A DNA stretch of 64,000 nt. Origin: JAWWPG01 sp038254365. GTDB taxonomy: Bacteria; Actinomycetota; Actinomycetes; Propionibacteriales; Nocardioidaceae. The position numbers and the translations under genes were made by a program. The notes under the pieces are model-generated. The model had not been told where the DNA came from. It ran no database searches and saw only the letters and a program-made list of their open reading frames with translations. The stretch lies in assembly GCA_038254365.1 (NCBI GenBank), contig JBBSGI010000006.1, positions 26,922 through 90,921 of the forward strand. Reading direction: 5' to 3'. Below, piece by piece: positions 25,782 through 33,368 of this stretch (positions within the stretch are counted from its first letter, which is position 1; each line of letters begins with the position of its first letter).

Positions 25782-26536
25782 AGCTCACCGTGATCGGCTG
25801 CTCGGGTTCGCTGCCGGGGCCGGATTCACCCGCCTCCTGCTACCTGCTGGAAGCTCCACACCACGATGGGGTCTTCCGGTTGCTGCTCGACCTCGGGAGC
25901 GGCGCCATCGGCGAACTGCAGAAGCACGTCGACCTGCGGAGCATCGGCGGGATCGCCTTCTCGCACCTGCATGCGGACCACTGCCTCGACCTGTGCGGGT
26001 TCTACGTGATCCGGCGACACCATCCGGACGGCCATTGGGGAAGCATCCCGGCCTATGGGCCACCCGGGGTGGCCCGGCGCATGGCGGCCGCCTACAACAT
26101 CGCTCCCGAGCCCGGCATGTCCGCCGAGTTCGACTTCTGCGAATACGACGGACGTCCGTTCACCTTGGGCCCGTTCCGCATCGAGACGGCGGGTGTGGAC
26201 CATCCGGTCGATGCCTACGCGCTCAGGGTCACCGCCGGCGGGCGCGTCCTCGTGTACTCCGGGGACACCGGCCCCTGCGAGTCGCTCCAGCTGCTCGCCG
26301 CGGATGCCGACGTCCTGCTGGCCGAGGCCTCATTCCTCGCGAGCGACGACAATCCGGAGCACCTCCACCTGACCGGAGCCCAGGCGGCCGCGGTGGCGAC
26401 CGAAGCCCACGTCGGACGCCTCCTGCTCACCCACGTGCCACCTTGGTACGACCCCAAGACCGTGCTCGCGGAGGCCCTACCGCACTTCGACGGTCCCATG
26501 GAGGTGGCTCGTCCAGGGCTCGCTCTCACCGTCTGA
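25778..26536 (+). CDS. MBL-fold metallo-hydrolase (RNase Z/cyclic phosphodiesterase-like)
   Basis: 252 residues. The metallo-beta-lactamase motif is FSHLHADHCLDL (HxHxDH) near residue 65; further metal ligands are in VYSGDTGPCESL (Asp) and LLLTHVPPWYD (His). The N-terminus KLTVIGCSGSLPGPDSPASCYLLE is typical of the actinobacterial homologues that follow murI and precede rph. The substrate is unproven; a phosphodiester is likely from family and context. It is translationally coupled to murI. Confidence 0.9.
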   Translation: MKLTVIGCSGSLPGPDSPASCYLLEAPHHDGVFRLLLDLGSGAIGELQKHVDLRSIGGIAFSHLHADHCLDLCGFYVIRRHHPDGHWGSIPAYGPPGVARRMAAAYNIAPEPGMSAEFDFCEYDGRPFTLGPFRIETAGVDHPVDAYALRVTAGGRVLVYSGDTGPCESLQLLAADADVLLAEASFLASDDNPEHLHLTGAQAAAVATEAHVGRLLLTHVPPWYDPKTVLAEALPHFDGPMEVARPGLALTV

Positions 26537-26948
26537 GCGGACCGTGCAGCAGCCATCGATGCCCGAACGGGTCGACCGCCCAGGCGTTGCGCTCACCTCG
26601 GGCGTCCTCGGGCTCTCGGTCGCGGTGGCCCCCACCGGCCTCCAGCCGCGCCAGCACGGCGTCGGTGTCGTCGACGGCGAGCACGAAGCTCACCGACACC
26701 GCCCTCGGCGTGGGAGCAACGACGCCAATCTCGGGATGGGCGTCGGACAGGTAGAACACGCCGTCACCAACGGACAGCACGCTGTGTCCGATCCGGCCGT
26801 CCGACATCACGATCGGATCGCCGTCGACCCGGGCACCAAAGACCTCGCCGTACCAACCAATGGCCTGCCGAGCGTCCGAAACGGCGAGGTAGGGGACCAA
26901 CGGGGGAGAGTTGGCAGGTCCGATCTCGCTACTGGTCGACTCGCTCAT
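26526..26948 (-). CDS. VOC/glyoxalase family protein
   Basis: 140 residues from ATG 26948, which has AAGGAG 6-7 nt upstream; the frame stays open to 27215 but that part does not look coding. It resembles PhnB-like VOC proteins: PPLVPYLAVSDARQAIGWYGEVFGAR, GRIGHSVLSVGDGVFYLSD, VSFVLAVDDTDAVLARLEAGG, then ERNAWAVDPFGHRWLLHGPL. The fold binds a metal in many members, but this class often lacks activity; the function is unknown. Its stop overlaps the MBL gene tail by 11 nt, convergently. Confidence 0.87.
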   Translation of the reverse strand: MSESTSSEIGPANSPPLVPYLAVSDARQAIGWYGEVFGARVDGDPIVMSDGRIGHSVLSVGDGVFYLSDAHPEIGVVAPTPRAVSVSFVLAVDDTDAVLARLEAGGGHRDREPEDARGERNAWAVDPFGHRWLLHGPLRR

Positions 26949-27259
26949 GCTTGGCTCCTTCGATCGCCGGTCCTGGCTCATCGTTCTATCATCGTCTCGG
27001 ACAGGAGACCTCGGTGACCGTTGGCTGGCCGAAGTCGTGGTCCGTGAGGCCGTCGCGGACAATCCCACGTGGTGCCAGCCGTGCTGGTGGGGCAAACGGC
27101 TCGCTGCCGTGACTGCCCGCCTCTCAGCGGCAGACCCATGGTGGTGCGCGAGCTGTTGGTCGAAGCCTGCGCCGGAAGGCACCCGCAAGCCTGGTAAAAA
27201 CAACATCGCGAGCACCGCTGACCGACGACTCGGCTGGCGGGGGCCAGTGCTGCCGGCGA
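26949..27259. other. Intergenic stretch upstream of VOC gene and rph
   Basis: About 310 nt between divergent genes. Open frames exist on both strands but none resembles a known family or has a ribosome-binding site. It contains the VOC promoter region and ends at the rph -10 box. Confidence 0.5.
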
Positions 27260-27265
27260 TAGGGT
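27260..27265 (+). promoter_or_regulatory. -10 box of a leaderless promoter (rph)
   Basis: TAGGGT ends 6 nt before ATG 27272, with no Shine-Dalgarno. Confidence 0.55.
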
Positions 27266-27271
27266 CGGCGC

Positions 27272-27991
27272 ATGACCCGAGCTGACGGCCGCGCCGCCGA
27301 CGAACTACGTCCGATCACCATCACCCGGAGCTGGCTCGACCACGCGGCGGGCTCGGTGCTCGTCGAGTTCGGTCGGACCCGGGTGCTGTGCGCCGCGAGT
27401 GCGACCGTCGGTGTCCCACGGTGGCGCAGGGACAGCGGGCTTGGCTGGGTGACGGCGGAGTACGCGATGCTCCCGAGCTCGACGCACACCCGTTCGGACC
27501 GCGAGTCCGTGCGGGGGCGGATCGGCGGCCGGACGCATGAAATCTCCCGGCTGGTCGGGCGGTCGCTGCGGGCGGTGATCGACCATCGGGCGCTTGGCGA
27601 GAACACCATCGTCCTCGACTGCGACGTGCTGCAGGCTGACGGCGGCACTCGGACCGCCTCGATCACGGGTGCCTACGTCGCGCTCGCGGACGCCGTCGCC
27701 CAGCTGCGGGAGAAGGGCGTCCTCAAGGGCGAGCCCCTGCGCGGTTCGGTGGCGGCTGTCTCTGTCGGTCTCGTCGACGGTGAGGCTCGCCTGGACCTAC
27801 CCTACGAGGAGGACGTACGAGCGGAGACCGACATGAACGTGGTGATGACCGGCGACGGCCGCTACGTCGAGGTGCAGGGTACGGCGGAGGCCGACCCCTT
27901 CGGACGCGAGGAGCTCGACGCGCTGCTCGCCCTTGCGAGCAAGGGATGCGCGGATCTCACTCGGATCCAGCAGGAGGCGCTGGACGGGTGA
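27272..27991 (+). CDS. rph: Ribonuclease PH
   Basis: 239 residues. It trims tRNA 3' ends by phosphorolysis. Conserved pieces are ADELRPITITRSWLDHAAGSVLVEFGRTRVLCAAS, GLGWVTAEYAMLPSSTHTRSDRES, GRTHEISRLVGRSLRAVID, VLDCDVLQADGGTRTASITGAY, and the C-terminal LDLPYEEDVRAETDMNVVMTGDGRYVEVQGTAE. The arginines of the phosphate site and the Asp pair (LDCDVLQADGG) are present. The stop overlaps the rdgB start (GTGA). Confidence 0.97.
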   Translation: MTRADGRAADELRPITITRSWLDHAAGSVLVEFGRTRVLCAASATVGVPRWRRDSGLGWVTAEYAMLPSSTHTRSDRESVRGRIGGRTHEISRLVGRSLRAVIDHRALGENTIVLDCDVLQADGGTRTASITGAYVALADAVAQLREKGVLKGEPLRGSVAAVSVGLVDGEARLDLPYEEDVRAETDMNVVMTGDGRYVEVQGTAEADPFGREELDALLALASKGCADLTRIQQEALDG

Positions 27992-28599
27992 GGCGGGTCT
28001 TCCTCGCGTCCCGGAACCCGAAGAAGGTCTCGGAGCTTCGACGCATCCTGGCTGAGTCGGTGCCGGGGATCGAGGTGCTCGGTCTCGAGGACGTCACCCC
28101 GTACGAAGAGCCAACCGAGACCGAGCCGACGTTCGAGGGCAACGCCCTGCTCAAGGCCCGGGCCGGGCTGGTGGCGACCGGGCTGCCCTGTCTCGCCGAC
28201 GACAGCGGTCTCTGCGTAGACGCCCTGAACGGCATGCCCGGTGTGCTCTCGGCACGCTGGGCGGGCGGCGCCAAGGACGACGCCGCGAACAATGCGCTGC
28301 TGCTGGAGCAGCTCCACGACACGCCGGACATTCGACGGGGGGCGAGTTTTCGTTGCGCCGTGGCGCTTTGTCTGCTGGACGGTTCGGAGCAGGTCGCCCT
28401 CGGGGAGATGCCGGGACGGGTGATTCGCGACTCGCGGGGGAGCGGTGGCTTCGGCTACGACGTGCTGTTCGTCCCCGACGGCGGGACACGTACGACGGCC
28501 GAGATCCCCGACGATGAGAAGGACGCGATCAGCCATCGTGGCAAGGCGCTCCGGGCGATTGCCCCCGTAGTGGCAGCTGCCTTCCCTAACCCCGAATAG
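27988..28599 (+). CDS. rdgB: XTP/dITP diphosphatase (Ham1/RdgB)
   Basis: 203 residues from GTG 27988. It removes non-canonical purine nucleotides from the pool. Motifs: FLASRNPKKVSELRRIL (nucleotide binding), EPTFEGNALLKARAGLVATGLPCLADDSGLCVDALNGMPGVLSARWAGG (Mg site DDSG), GGFGYDVLFVPDGGTRTTAEIPDDEKDAISHRGKALRAI. Full length and intact. It is coupled to rph by a 4-nt overlap. Confidence 0.96.
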   Translation: MRRVFLASRNPKKVSELRRILAESVPGIEVLGLEDVTPYEEPTETEPTFEGNALLKARAGLVATGLPCLADDSGLCVDALNGMPGVLSARWAGGAKDDAANNALLLEQLHDTPDIRRGASFRCAVALCLLDGSEQVALGEMPGRVIRDSRGSGGFGYDVLFVPDGGTRTTAEIPDDEKDAISHRGKALRAIAPVVAAAFPNPE

Positions 28600-28600
28600 C

Positions 28601-28644
28601 GGGAAAGTGGCGGTCGACACGCCGAATTTCCCAGCCACTTCCCC
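28601..28644 (+). terminator. Probable terminator after rdgB
   Basis: GGGAAAGTGGC (28601-28611) pairs with GCCACTTCCC (28634-28643) with one bulged base; the loop is about 22 nt. It begins just after the rdgB stop and lies before the convergent tRNA gene. Confidence 0.5.
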
Positions 28645-28668
28645 CAATTGCCGGACGGGTGGGGCACG

Positions 28669-28751
28669 TACCAGAGAAGGGACTCGAACCCTCACGCCCT
28701 TTAGGGCATCGGCACCTAAAGCCGACGTGTCTGCCATTCCACCACTCTGGC
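28669..28751 (-). tRNA. tRNA-Leu (anticodon UAG)
   Basis: 83-nt class II tRNA. The acceptor stem pairs GCCAGAG (28751-28745) with CTCTGGT, with a G-U closing pair, followed by discriminator A. The anticodon stem TCGGC/GCCGA encloses the loop TTTAGGT, giving anticodon TAG, which reads CUN leucine codons. A long variable arm (TGCCCTAAAGGGCGT) and a TTCGAGT T-loop are present. The CCA end is not encoded. Confidence 0.97.
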
Positions 28752-28794
28752 TCAGCACCTCGAGTCTAAGCCTGCCGCCGAGCCGGGCCGGCGG

Positions 28795-29265
28795 TCAGAG
28801 GTCGAGATCCTTACGCAGCTTCGCGACGTGTCCGGTTGCCTTGACGTTGTACATCGCCTTCTCGATGGCGCCGTCCGCGCCGATCACGAACGTCGAGCGG
28901 ATCACGCCGACCACGGTCCTGCCGTAAAGCTTCTTCTCGCCGTACGCGCCGTAGGCCCCGAGAACGCTCTTGTCGGGGTCGGAGAGTAACGGGAAGGTCA
29001 ACGCGTCGCGCTCCCGGAACCTCGCCAGCTTCTCGGGCTTGTCGGGCGACAGGCCGAGCACGGTGATCCCGGCGACGGCGAGCGAGTCGAGCGAGTCACG
29101 GAAGTCGCAGGCCTGTGTCGTGCAACCCGGCGTCATCGCGGCCGGATAGATGTAGAGCACGACCCGGCGGCCCTCCAGGTCGGACAGGCGCACGGTCTTG
29201 CCCTGGTCGCCGGGCAGGGCGAAGTCCGGGGCGGGGTCTCCAGGCTGGAGTCGGGTCATCGTCAC
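28795..29265 (-). CDS. bcp: Thioredoxin-dependent thiol peroxidase (Bcp/PrxQ)
   Basis: 156 residues. It reduces peroxides at the expense of thioredoxin. RLQPGDPAPDFALPGDQGKTVRLSDLEGRRVVLYIYPAAMTPGCTTQACDFRD contains the peroxidatic Cys (TPGCT) and the resolving Cys five residues later, the PrxQ arrangement. DKSVLGAYGAYGEKKLYG and RSTFVIGADGAIEKAMYNVKATGHV complete the fold. GAGAAT lies 6 nt before its ATG on the minus strand, so it may be leaderless. The neighbouring DUF3618 gene is divergent. Confidence 0.96.
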   Translation of the reverse strand: MTMTRLQPGDPAPDFALPGDQGKTVRLSDLEGRRVVLYIYPAAMTPGCTTQACDFRDSLDSLAVAGITVLGLSPDKPEKLARFRERDALTFPLLSDPDKSVLGAYGAYGEKKLYGRTVVGVIRSTFVIGADGAIEKAMYNVKATGHVAKLRKDLDL

Positions 29266-29372
29266 ATTCTCTCAAGACCCCCCGGACGAGCCTCGGAGCC
29301 GCTCCGACGGGCGTCGGCGGGCTCCTGCGCCTCATGCAAGACTTGGGTCGAACACCGACAGCAGGAGGAAAC

Positions 29373-29627
29373 GTGAGCGCGGCTTCCCGGACGCCCGACC
29401 AGATCACTGCCGAGATCGCGCAGACGCGGGAGCGGCTCGCGGTGACCATCGACACGCTGGTCTACCGCGCCGCGCCCAAGACGATCCTGTCGCGTCAGAT
29501 GGAAAGCATCAAGTCGAAGTTCGTCACTGCGGAGGGGTCGCCCGACCGGCAGATGATCGGCAAGGTGGCCGGCGGAGTCGTCGGGTTCGTCGTGCTCGTG
29601 GTGATCATCCGCAAGGTGACCGCGTGA
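29373..29627 (+). CDS. DUF3618 small membrane protein
   Basis: 84 residues from GTG 29373 (AGGAGGAAAC upstream, a strong Shine-Dalgarno). The N-terminal half has the DUF3618 signature RTPDQITAEIAQTRERLAVTIDTLVYRAAP, an amphipathic helix region. The C-terminus is one membrane helix (GKVAGGVVGFVVLVVIIRKV). The family function is unknown. The stop overlaps the GTG of the GroES-like gene, so both are translated together. Confidence 0.9.
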   Translation: MSAASRTPDQITAEIAQTRERLAVTIDTLVYRAAPKTILSRQMESIKSKFVTAEGSPDRQMIGKVAGGVVGFVVLVVIIRKVTA

Positions 29628-29965
29628 CCCAGTCGCGCCCCGCCCCGCATGACAAGCTGCCGATCCGGATGCTGCACGACCGCGTGCTCGTAGAGCTCGA
29701 CACGGAAGCAGGGGAGCGGAAGTCGTCGGCCGGGATCGTGATCCCGGCCACGGCGGTGATGGGTCGACGGCTCGCCTGGGCCAGGGTGGCCGCAGTCGGC
29801 GCGAACGTGCGCACGGTCGAGTCGGGTGACCGGGTGCTGTTCGACCCCGAGAACAAGGCGGAGGTCGAGGTGCGTGGCGACACCTACATCCTGCTCCGCG
29901 AGCGGGATCTGCACGCGGTCGCCTCCGAGCGCGTCGAGGACGGCGCTGCCGGTCTCTACCTCTGA
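29624..29965 (+). CDS. GroES-like co-chaperonin
   Basis: 113 residues from GTG 29624. It matches the GroES/Cpn10 fold (PIRMLHDRVLVELDTEAGERKSSAGIVIPATA, then VESGDRVLFDPENKAEVEVRGDTYILLRERDLHAV). The middle part MGRRLAWARVAAVGANV replaces the usual KGEVVAVG segment. It is a stand-alone Cpn10 paralogue with no groEL beside it, of the sort that often follows a DUF3618 gene in actinobacteria. The mobile loop (ERKSSAGIVIP) that contacts GroEL is recognisable. Confidence 0.9.
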   Translation: MTQSRPAPHDKLPIRMLHDRVLVELDTEAGERKSSAGIVIPATAVMGRRLAWARVAAVGANVRTVESGDRVLFDPENKAEVEVRGDTYILLRERDLHAVASERVEDGAAGLYL

Positions 29966-31390
29966 CCAGGCAGAGCTCGGCGAGCGGATCAGCCCGTCCA
30001 TCCAGGCCTCGACCTCGTCGACAGCGCGCGGGAGGGCCGCGGAGAGGTTGCGGCAGCCGTCTTCGGTGACCAGGACGTCGTCCTCGATCCTGACGCCGAC
30101 CCCCCGCAAGTTTTCCGGGGCCAGCAGGTCGGCGGCCTGGAAGTAGATGCCCGGCTCGACGGTCAGAACCATCCCCGGCTCGAGCTTGCCCTCGAGATAG
30201 TTCTCCTCGCGGGCCGCTGCACAGTCATGCACGTCGAGGCCGAGCATGTGTCCGGTGCCGTGCAGTGTCCATCGGTGGTGGAGACGGTTCGTCTTCTCCA
30301 TGGCCTCTTCCACCGAGCAGGGCAGGATCCCCATGTCGGCAAGACCCTGGGCGAGCACGGTCTGCGCGGCGACGTGGAAGTCGCGGAAGCCAGCGCCGGG
30401 TCTCACGGCCGCCATCCCGGCTTCCTGCGCCCTGAAGACCAGGGTATAGAGAGCTCGCTGCGCCGGCGTGAACCGGCCGTCGACGGGCAGCGTCCGAGTG
30501 ACGTCCGCGGTATAGAGCGAGCGGTTCTCCACGCCCATGTCGAGCAGCACGAGCTGCCCCGGCGTGATCGGTCCGTCGTTCTCGATCCAGTGCAGGGTCG
30601 TCGCATGCGGGCCGCCGGCGCAGATGCTCTCGTACCCGACGTCGTTGCCCTCGGCGCGAGCCCGCCGCCAGAACGTCCCTTCGATCCAGCGCTCGCCCCA
30701 CCGCAGCACGTTATCCCACTCACGCACGGAGTCCTCGAACCCGCGGATCGTGCAGTCGATCGCGTCCTGCAGCTGGGCGACCTCCCAGTCGTCCTTGACG
30801 AGCCGCATCTCGGACAGGTAGGTCGCGAGCTCCGCGTCCGCGCCCTCCTGCGGATGCACCTCCACCAGCGCGTCGACGTCAGTGTCCACGCCCCGGAGGA
30901 CCCGGGCCGGACCGATGGACCCCAGCACGTCCGGCAGGTCGTGGATGTGGCGGCAGGGGATCCCCAGCAGCTCCGAAGCCTCCGCGAGCGACCGACGCCG
31001 GCCGGACCACGTCTCGCCGTACCGCCCGTCGCTCCACGAGCTGTGGTCGGCTCTGGCGTGACGTGGACGGAAGTAGAGCGTGGACCCCCCGTCGGCGATG
31101 ACGAGCACCGCGTCAGAGGTCTGGTTGCCGGTGAGATAGACGTGGGCGGTCTCGGCCCGGAAGCGGAAGTCGGTGTCGTTGGCACGTGGCTTCAAGGCGC
31201 CGGCTGGTACGACGATCCGCTCGCCACTGAATCGCTCGGCCAGCCGGCCGCGGCGAAGCGCCGCCCAGTCGGCGACCGGGAGGCGCCGTACCGCGTCGTC
31301 CTCATCCGCCCAGCTGGTGCGCATGAACTCGACCACTCGGTCGAGGTCGGCCGGCAGCGGCTTCTCGGCGGGACGGAAACGGTCAGACAC
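29966..31390 (-). CDS. M24 aminopeptidase P family metallopeptidase (native stop not found)
   Basis: About 475 residues from GTG 31390 (GAGGAG upstream). It cleaves X-Pro N-termini. The N-terminal creatinase-like domain is about 1-210. The pita-bread domain carries the dinuclear metal site: Asp in VLLDMGVEN, Asp in YTADVTRTLPV, His in LHGTGHMLGLDVHD, Glu in VLTVEPGIY and Glu in GVRIEDDVLVTED. Family-like sequence ends with EVEAWMDGLIRS...SAW at 29966, but the frame has no stop there and stays open to 29495, antisense to the GroES-like and DUF3618 genes. A one-base shift near 29970 would give a stop within about 15 nt. The start overlaps the MFS gene tail by 8 nt. Confidence 0.88.
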
Positions 31391-32645
31391 GGGAGCTCCT
31401 CGGGTCGCTCCGTACATTATCCACCTCGACCGAGGCCCGCTGGGCCCCATAGAGCCGCCAGGCCACCACAATGGCGACGACGTTGATCGCCACATGGAGC
31501 AGCACGAAGACGTGGGGCAGGCCGGCGGTGATCAGCACACCGGCCACCAGCGGACCGGCCGCGCTGATGCCCGTGCGCAGGGCGGCCAGCGCTCCGAGGG
31601 TGGTGCCGACCAGGCCGGCTGGGGCTACCGCGGCGGCGAGCGGACTCAGTACCGGCGCATACATGGTCTCGCCGACCGCGAAGATTGCGAAGGAGGCCAC
31701 GAAGATGACGTTCGCGCTTGCTGCGCCGGTGAACAGTGCCACCTCGAGTAGCAACCAGCTCACTACCCAGGTCACGCCTACCACGCCGAGCAGGGCTGCG
31801 CCCGGGTTCTTACCCGTGACCTTGACGACGAGCCACTGCAGGGCGACGATCACCAGGCAGTTCACCGCGGCCGCGGTCCCGACCGTGGTCGGGCTCACTC
31901 GAAGCGACTCGAGGGCGAAGGCCGGCAGACCGGTCTCGAACTGGGCATAGAAGCCGGCGGCAAGCAGCATCGAGACGATCGCGAGCAGCCGCACGGGGCG
32001 GTTCGCTGCCAGTGCGCGGTAGGCCGTCATCCCGGCCAGCTCGCTGTCGAGCCGACTGGTGGTAGGCACGGCCGTCTCGGGGCAGCCGGAGGACGCCGTC
32101 CCCGCGGCCGCCTTGATGAACCCCGCCGACACGGTGAAACCAGCAGCGGCGGCGACGAACGCCGGCCACATCCCACTAGGTGTGGTGAGGTCGATGATCC
32201 AACCTGCCGCGAAAGAGCCGACGGCCATGCCGAGGGCCATCGCCGTGAACTGGTAGGCGAAGACCGCGCGTCGTTCTGCGGGCGCGACGCACTCGAGCAC
32301 CATCACCTGGGTGGCGGGTGAGGCCGCCGTCACGGCGCCCCCGAAGACCAGGATCGCGGCGAGGAAGAGCAGTGCGGAGCCGGCCGCTCCCATGGCGAGG
32401 GCCGCCACCGCGGCGATCAGCTCGAAGACGACGGCCAGCCGGGCCGCCGAGTATCGATCGGCCAGCCGGCCGGCGAGCGGCGCGGCGATCACCGCCCCGA
32501 GGCAGAACAAGGTTCCGGTGAGGACCCCCGTGGTGGGGCCCCAGTGCCGGGCGGTCACGACGTAGGCGTACTGGTACGGCAGGATCGCGCCCCAGCCGAG
32601 ATTGCCGGCGAACGCGGCGGCGGTGATCAGACGGGCGCGGCTCAT
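31383..32645 (-). CDS. MFS transporter (MarR-controlled, drug-efflux type)
   Basis: 420 residues with about 12 helices. The N-terminal half has MFS signatures GNLGWGAILPYQYAYVVTARHWGPTTGVLTGT and AGRLADRYSAARLAVVFEL (loop 2-3, G-x-L-a-D-R-y-g-r-like). Helix 5 region is ATQVMVLECVAPAERRAVFAYQ. The C-terminal half ends VLLHVAINVVAIVVAWRLYG. It is divergent from a MarR regulator across a short region with a perfect palindrome, a usual set-up for substrate-induced efflux. The substrate is unknown. Its stop overlaps the M24 peptidase start by 8 nt. Confidence 0.88.
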   Translation of the reverse strand: MSRARLITAAAFAGNLGWGAILPYQYAYVVTARHWGPTTGVLTGTLFCLGAVIAAPLAGRLADRYSAARLAVVFELIAAVAALAMGAAGSALLFLAAILVFGGAVTAASPATQVMVLECVAPAERRAVFAYQFTAMALGMAVGSFAAGWIIDLTTPSGMWPAFVAAAAGFTVSAGFIKAAAGTASSGCPETAVPTTSRLDSELAGMTAYRALAANRPVRLLAIVSMLLAAGFYAQFETGLPAFALESLRVSPTTVGTAAAVNCLVIVALQWLVVKVTGKNPGAALLGVVGVTWVVSWLLLEVALFTGAASANVIFVASFAIFAVGETMYAPVLSPLAAAVAPAGLVGTTLGALAALRTGISAAGPLVAGVLITAGLPHVFVLLHVAINVVAIVVAWRLYGAQRASVEVDNVRSDPRSSRV

Positions 32646-32719
32646 GGCAACCTCCTCCAGGCGCTGAGCAGCCAGGTCGGCTACCTCCGTTAGATATCAT
32701 ACACTTCGATCTAACAGTC

Positions 32720-32731
32720 TTCGATATCGAA
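32720..32731. promoter_or_regulatory. Perfect palindrome in marR/MFS divergent promoter (probable MarR operator)
   Basis: TTCGATATCGAA, a 12-nt perfect palindrome, lies 25 nt before the marR-type start. A half-site TTCGAT recurs at 32704-32709 and an ATATCA at 32694-32699. MarR-family dimers typically bind such AT-rich palindromes. Confidence 0.6.
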
Positions 32732-32756
32732 AGTTGTGATGTGGCACACTGAGCCG

Positions 32757-33359
32757 ATGGCACGCAAGCGGTCTGCCCCGCGGCTCCACCTGGCACAGCC
32801 CGGGTCGCCGCGGGCCCGCAAACGGGCGTCGGGTGCTCCGGCTGTACCGGTTGTCAAGGCTTCCTCGCCGTCCGAGGCGCACCGTCAGGATGTCGCGGTC
32901 TATGTGGCGGCTGGTGGCGACGAGTCGGTGCAGCGTGTGACGACCGCCGTGCACGGGCTCGCCAGGCGGCTCAACCAGTGGTACGACCGACAGCTCGCTG
33001 ATCTCGACATCTCGGCGGGCGAGTGGGCGGTGATGAACACGCTGGTTCGTGACCAGAGCGGCAAGGGATGCACCCCCAGCGAGCTCGCGGACGCCGCCAA
33101 CGTGGCACCATCGTCGATGACCCATCGTCTCGACCGGATGGCGGCTCGGGGACTGGTCACCCGGGCCACCGATCCCGATAACCGGGTGCGGGTACGCGTG
33201 GCCCTGTCGGCTCAGGGCTGGGAGCTGTTCCGGACCGCGATCCGCGAGTCGGACATGCTGGAGTCCGACGTACTCGCTGCGCTGACACCGACTCAGCGGG
33301 AGAAGCTCGCCGACCTTCTGGAGGTGGCGATCACTGGCCTGGAAGGCCTCGAGACCTAG
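32757..33359 (+). CDS. MarR family transcriptional regulator
   Basis: 200 residues from ATG 32757. A basic N-terminal tail (ARKRSAPRLHLAQPGSPRARKRAS) precedes the winged-helix MarR domain: VHGLARRLNQWYDRQLADLDISAGEWAVMNTL, the recognition helix TPSELADAANVAPSSMTHRLDRMAARGLV, the wing TRATDPDNRVRVRVALSAQG, and dimer helices at the end. It most likely represses the divergent MFS exporter and itself. The hexamer CACACT lies 6 nt before the start, so the message may be leaderless. The stop is 9 nt from the stop of the convergent ABC gene. Confidence 0.92.
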   Translation: MARKRSAPRLHLAQPGSPRARKRASGAPAVPVVKASSPSEAHRQDVAVYVAAGGDESVQRVTTAVHGLARRLNQWYDRQLADLDISAGEWAVMNTLVRDQSGKGCTPSELADAANVAPSSMTHRLDRMAARGLVTRATDPDNRVRVRVALSAQGWELFRTAIRESDMLESDVLAALTPTQREKLADLLEVAITGLEGLET

Positions 33360-33368
33360 CAGCCCACG

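Noticed and set aside
26949..27215. N-terminal extension of the VOC protein
   Set aside because: No conservation-like sequence; ATG 26948 has a good ribosome-binding site and matches the family start.
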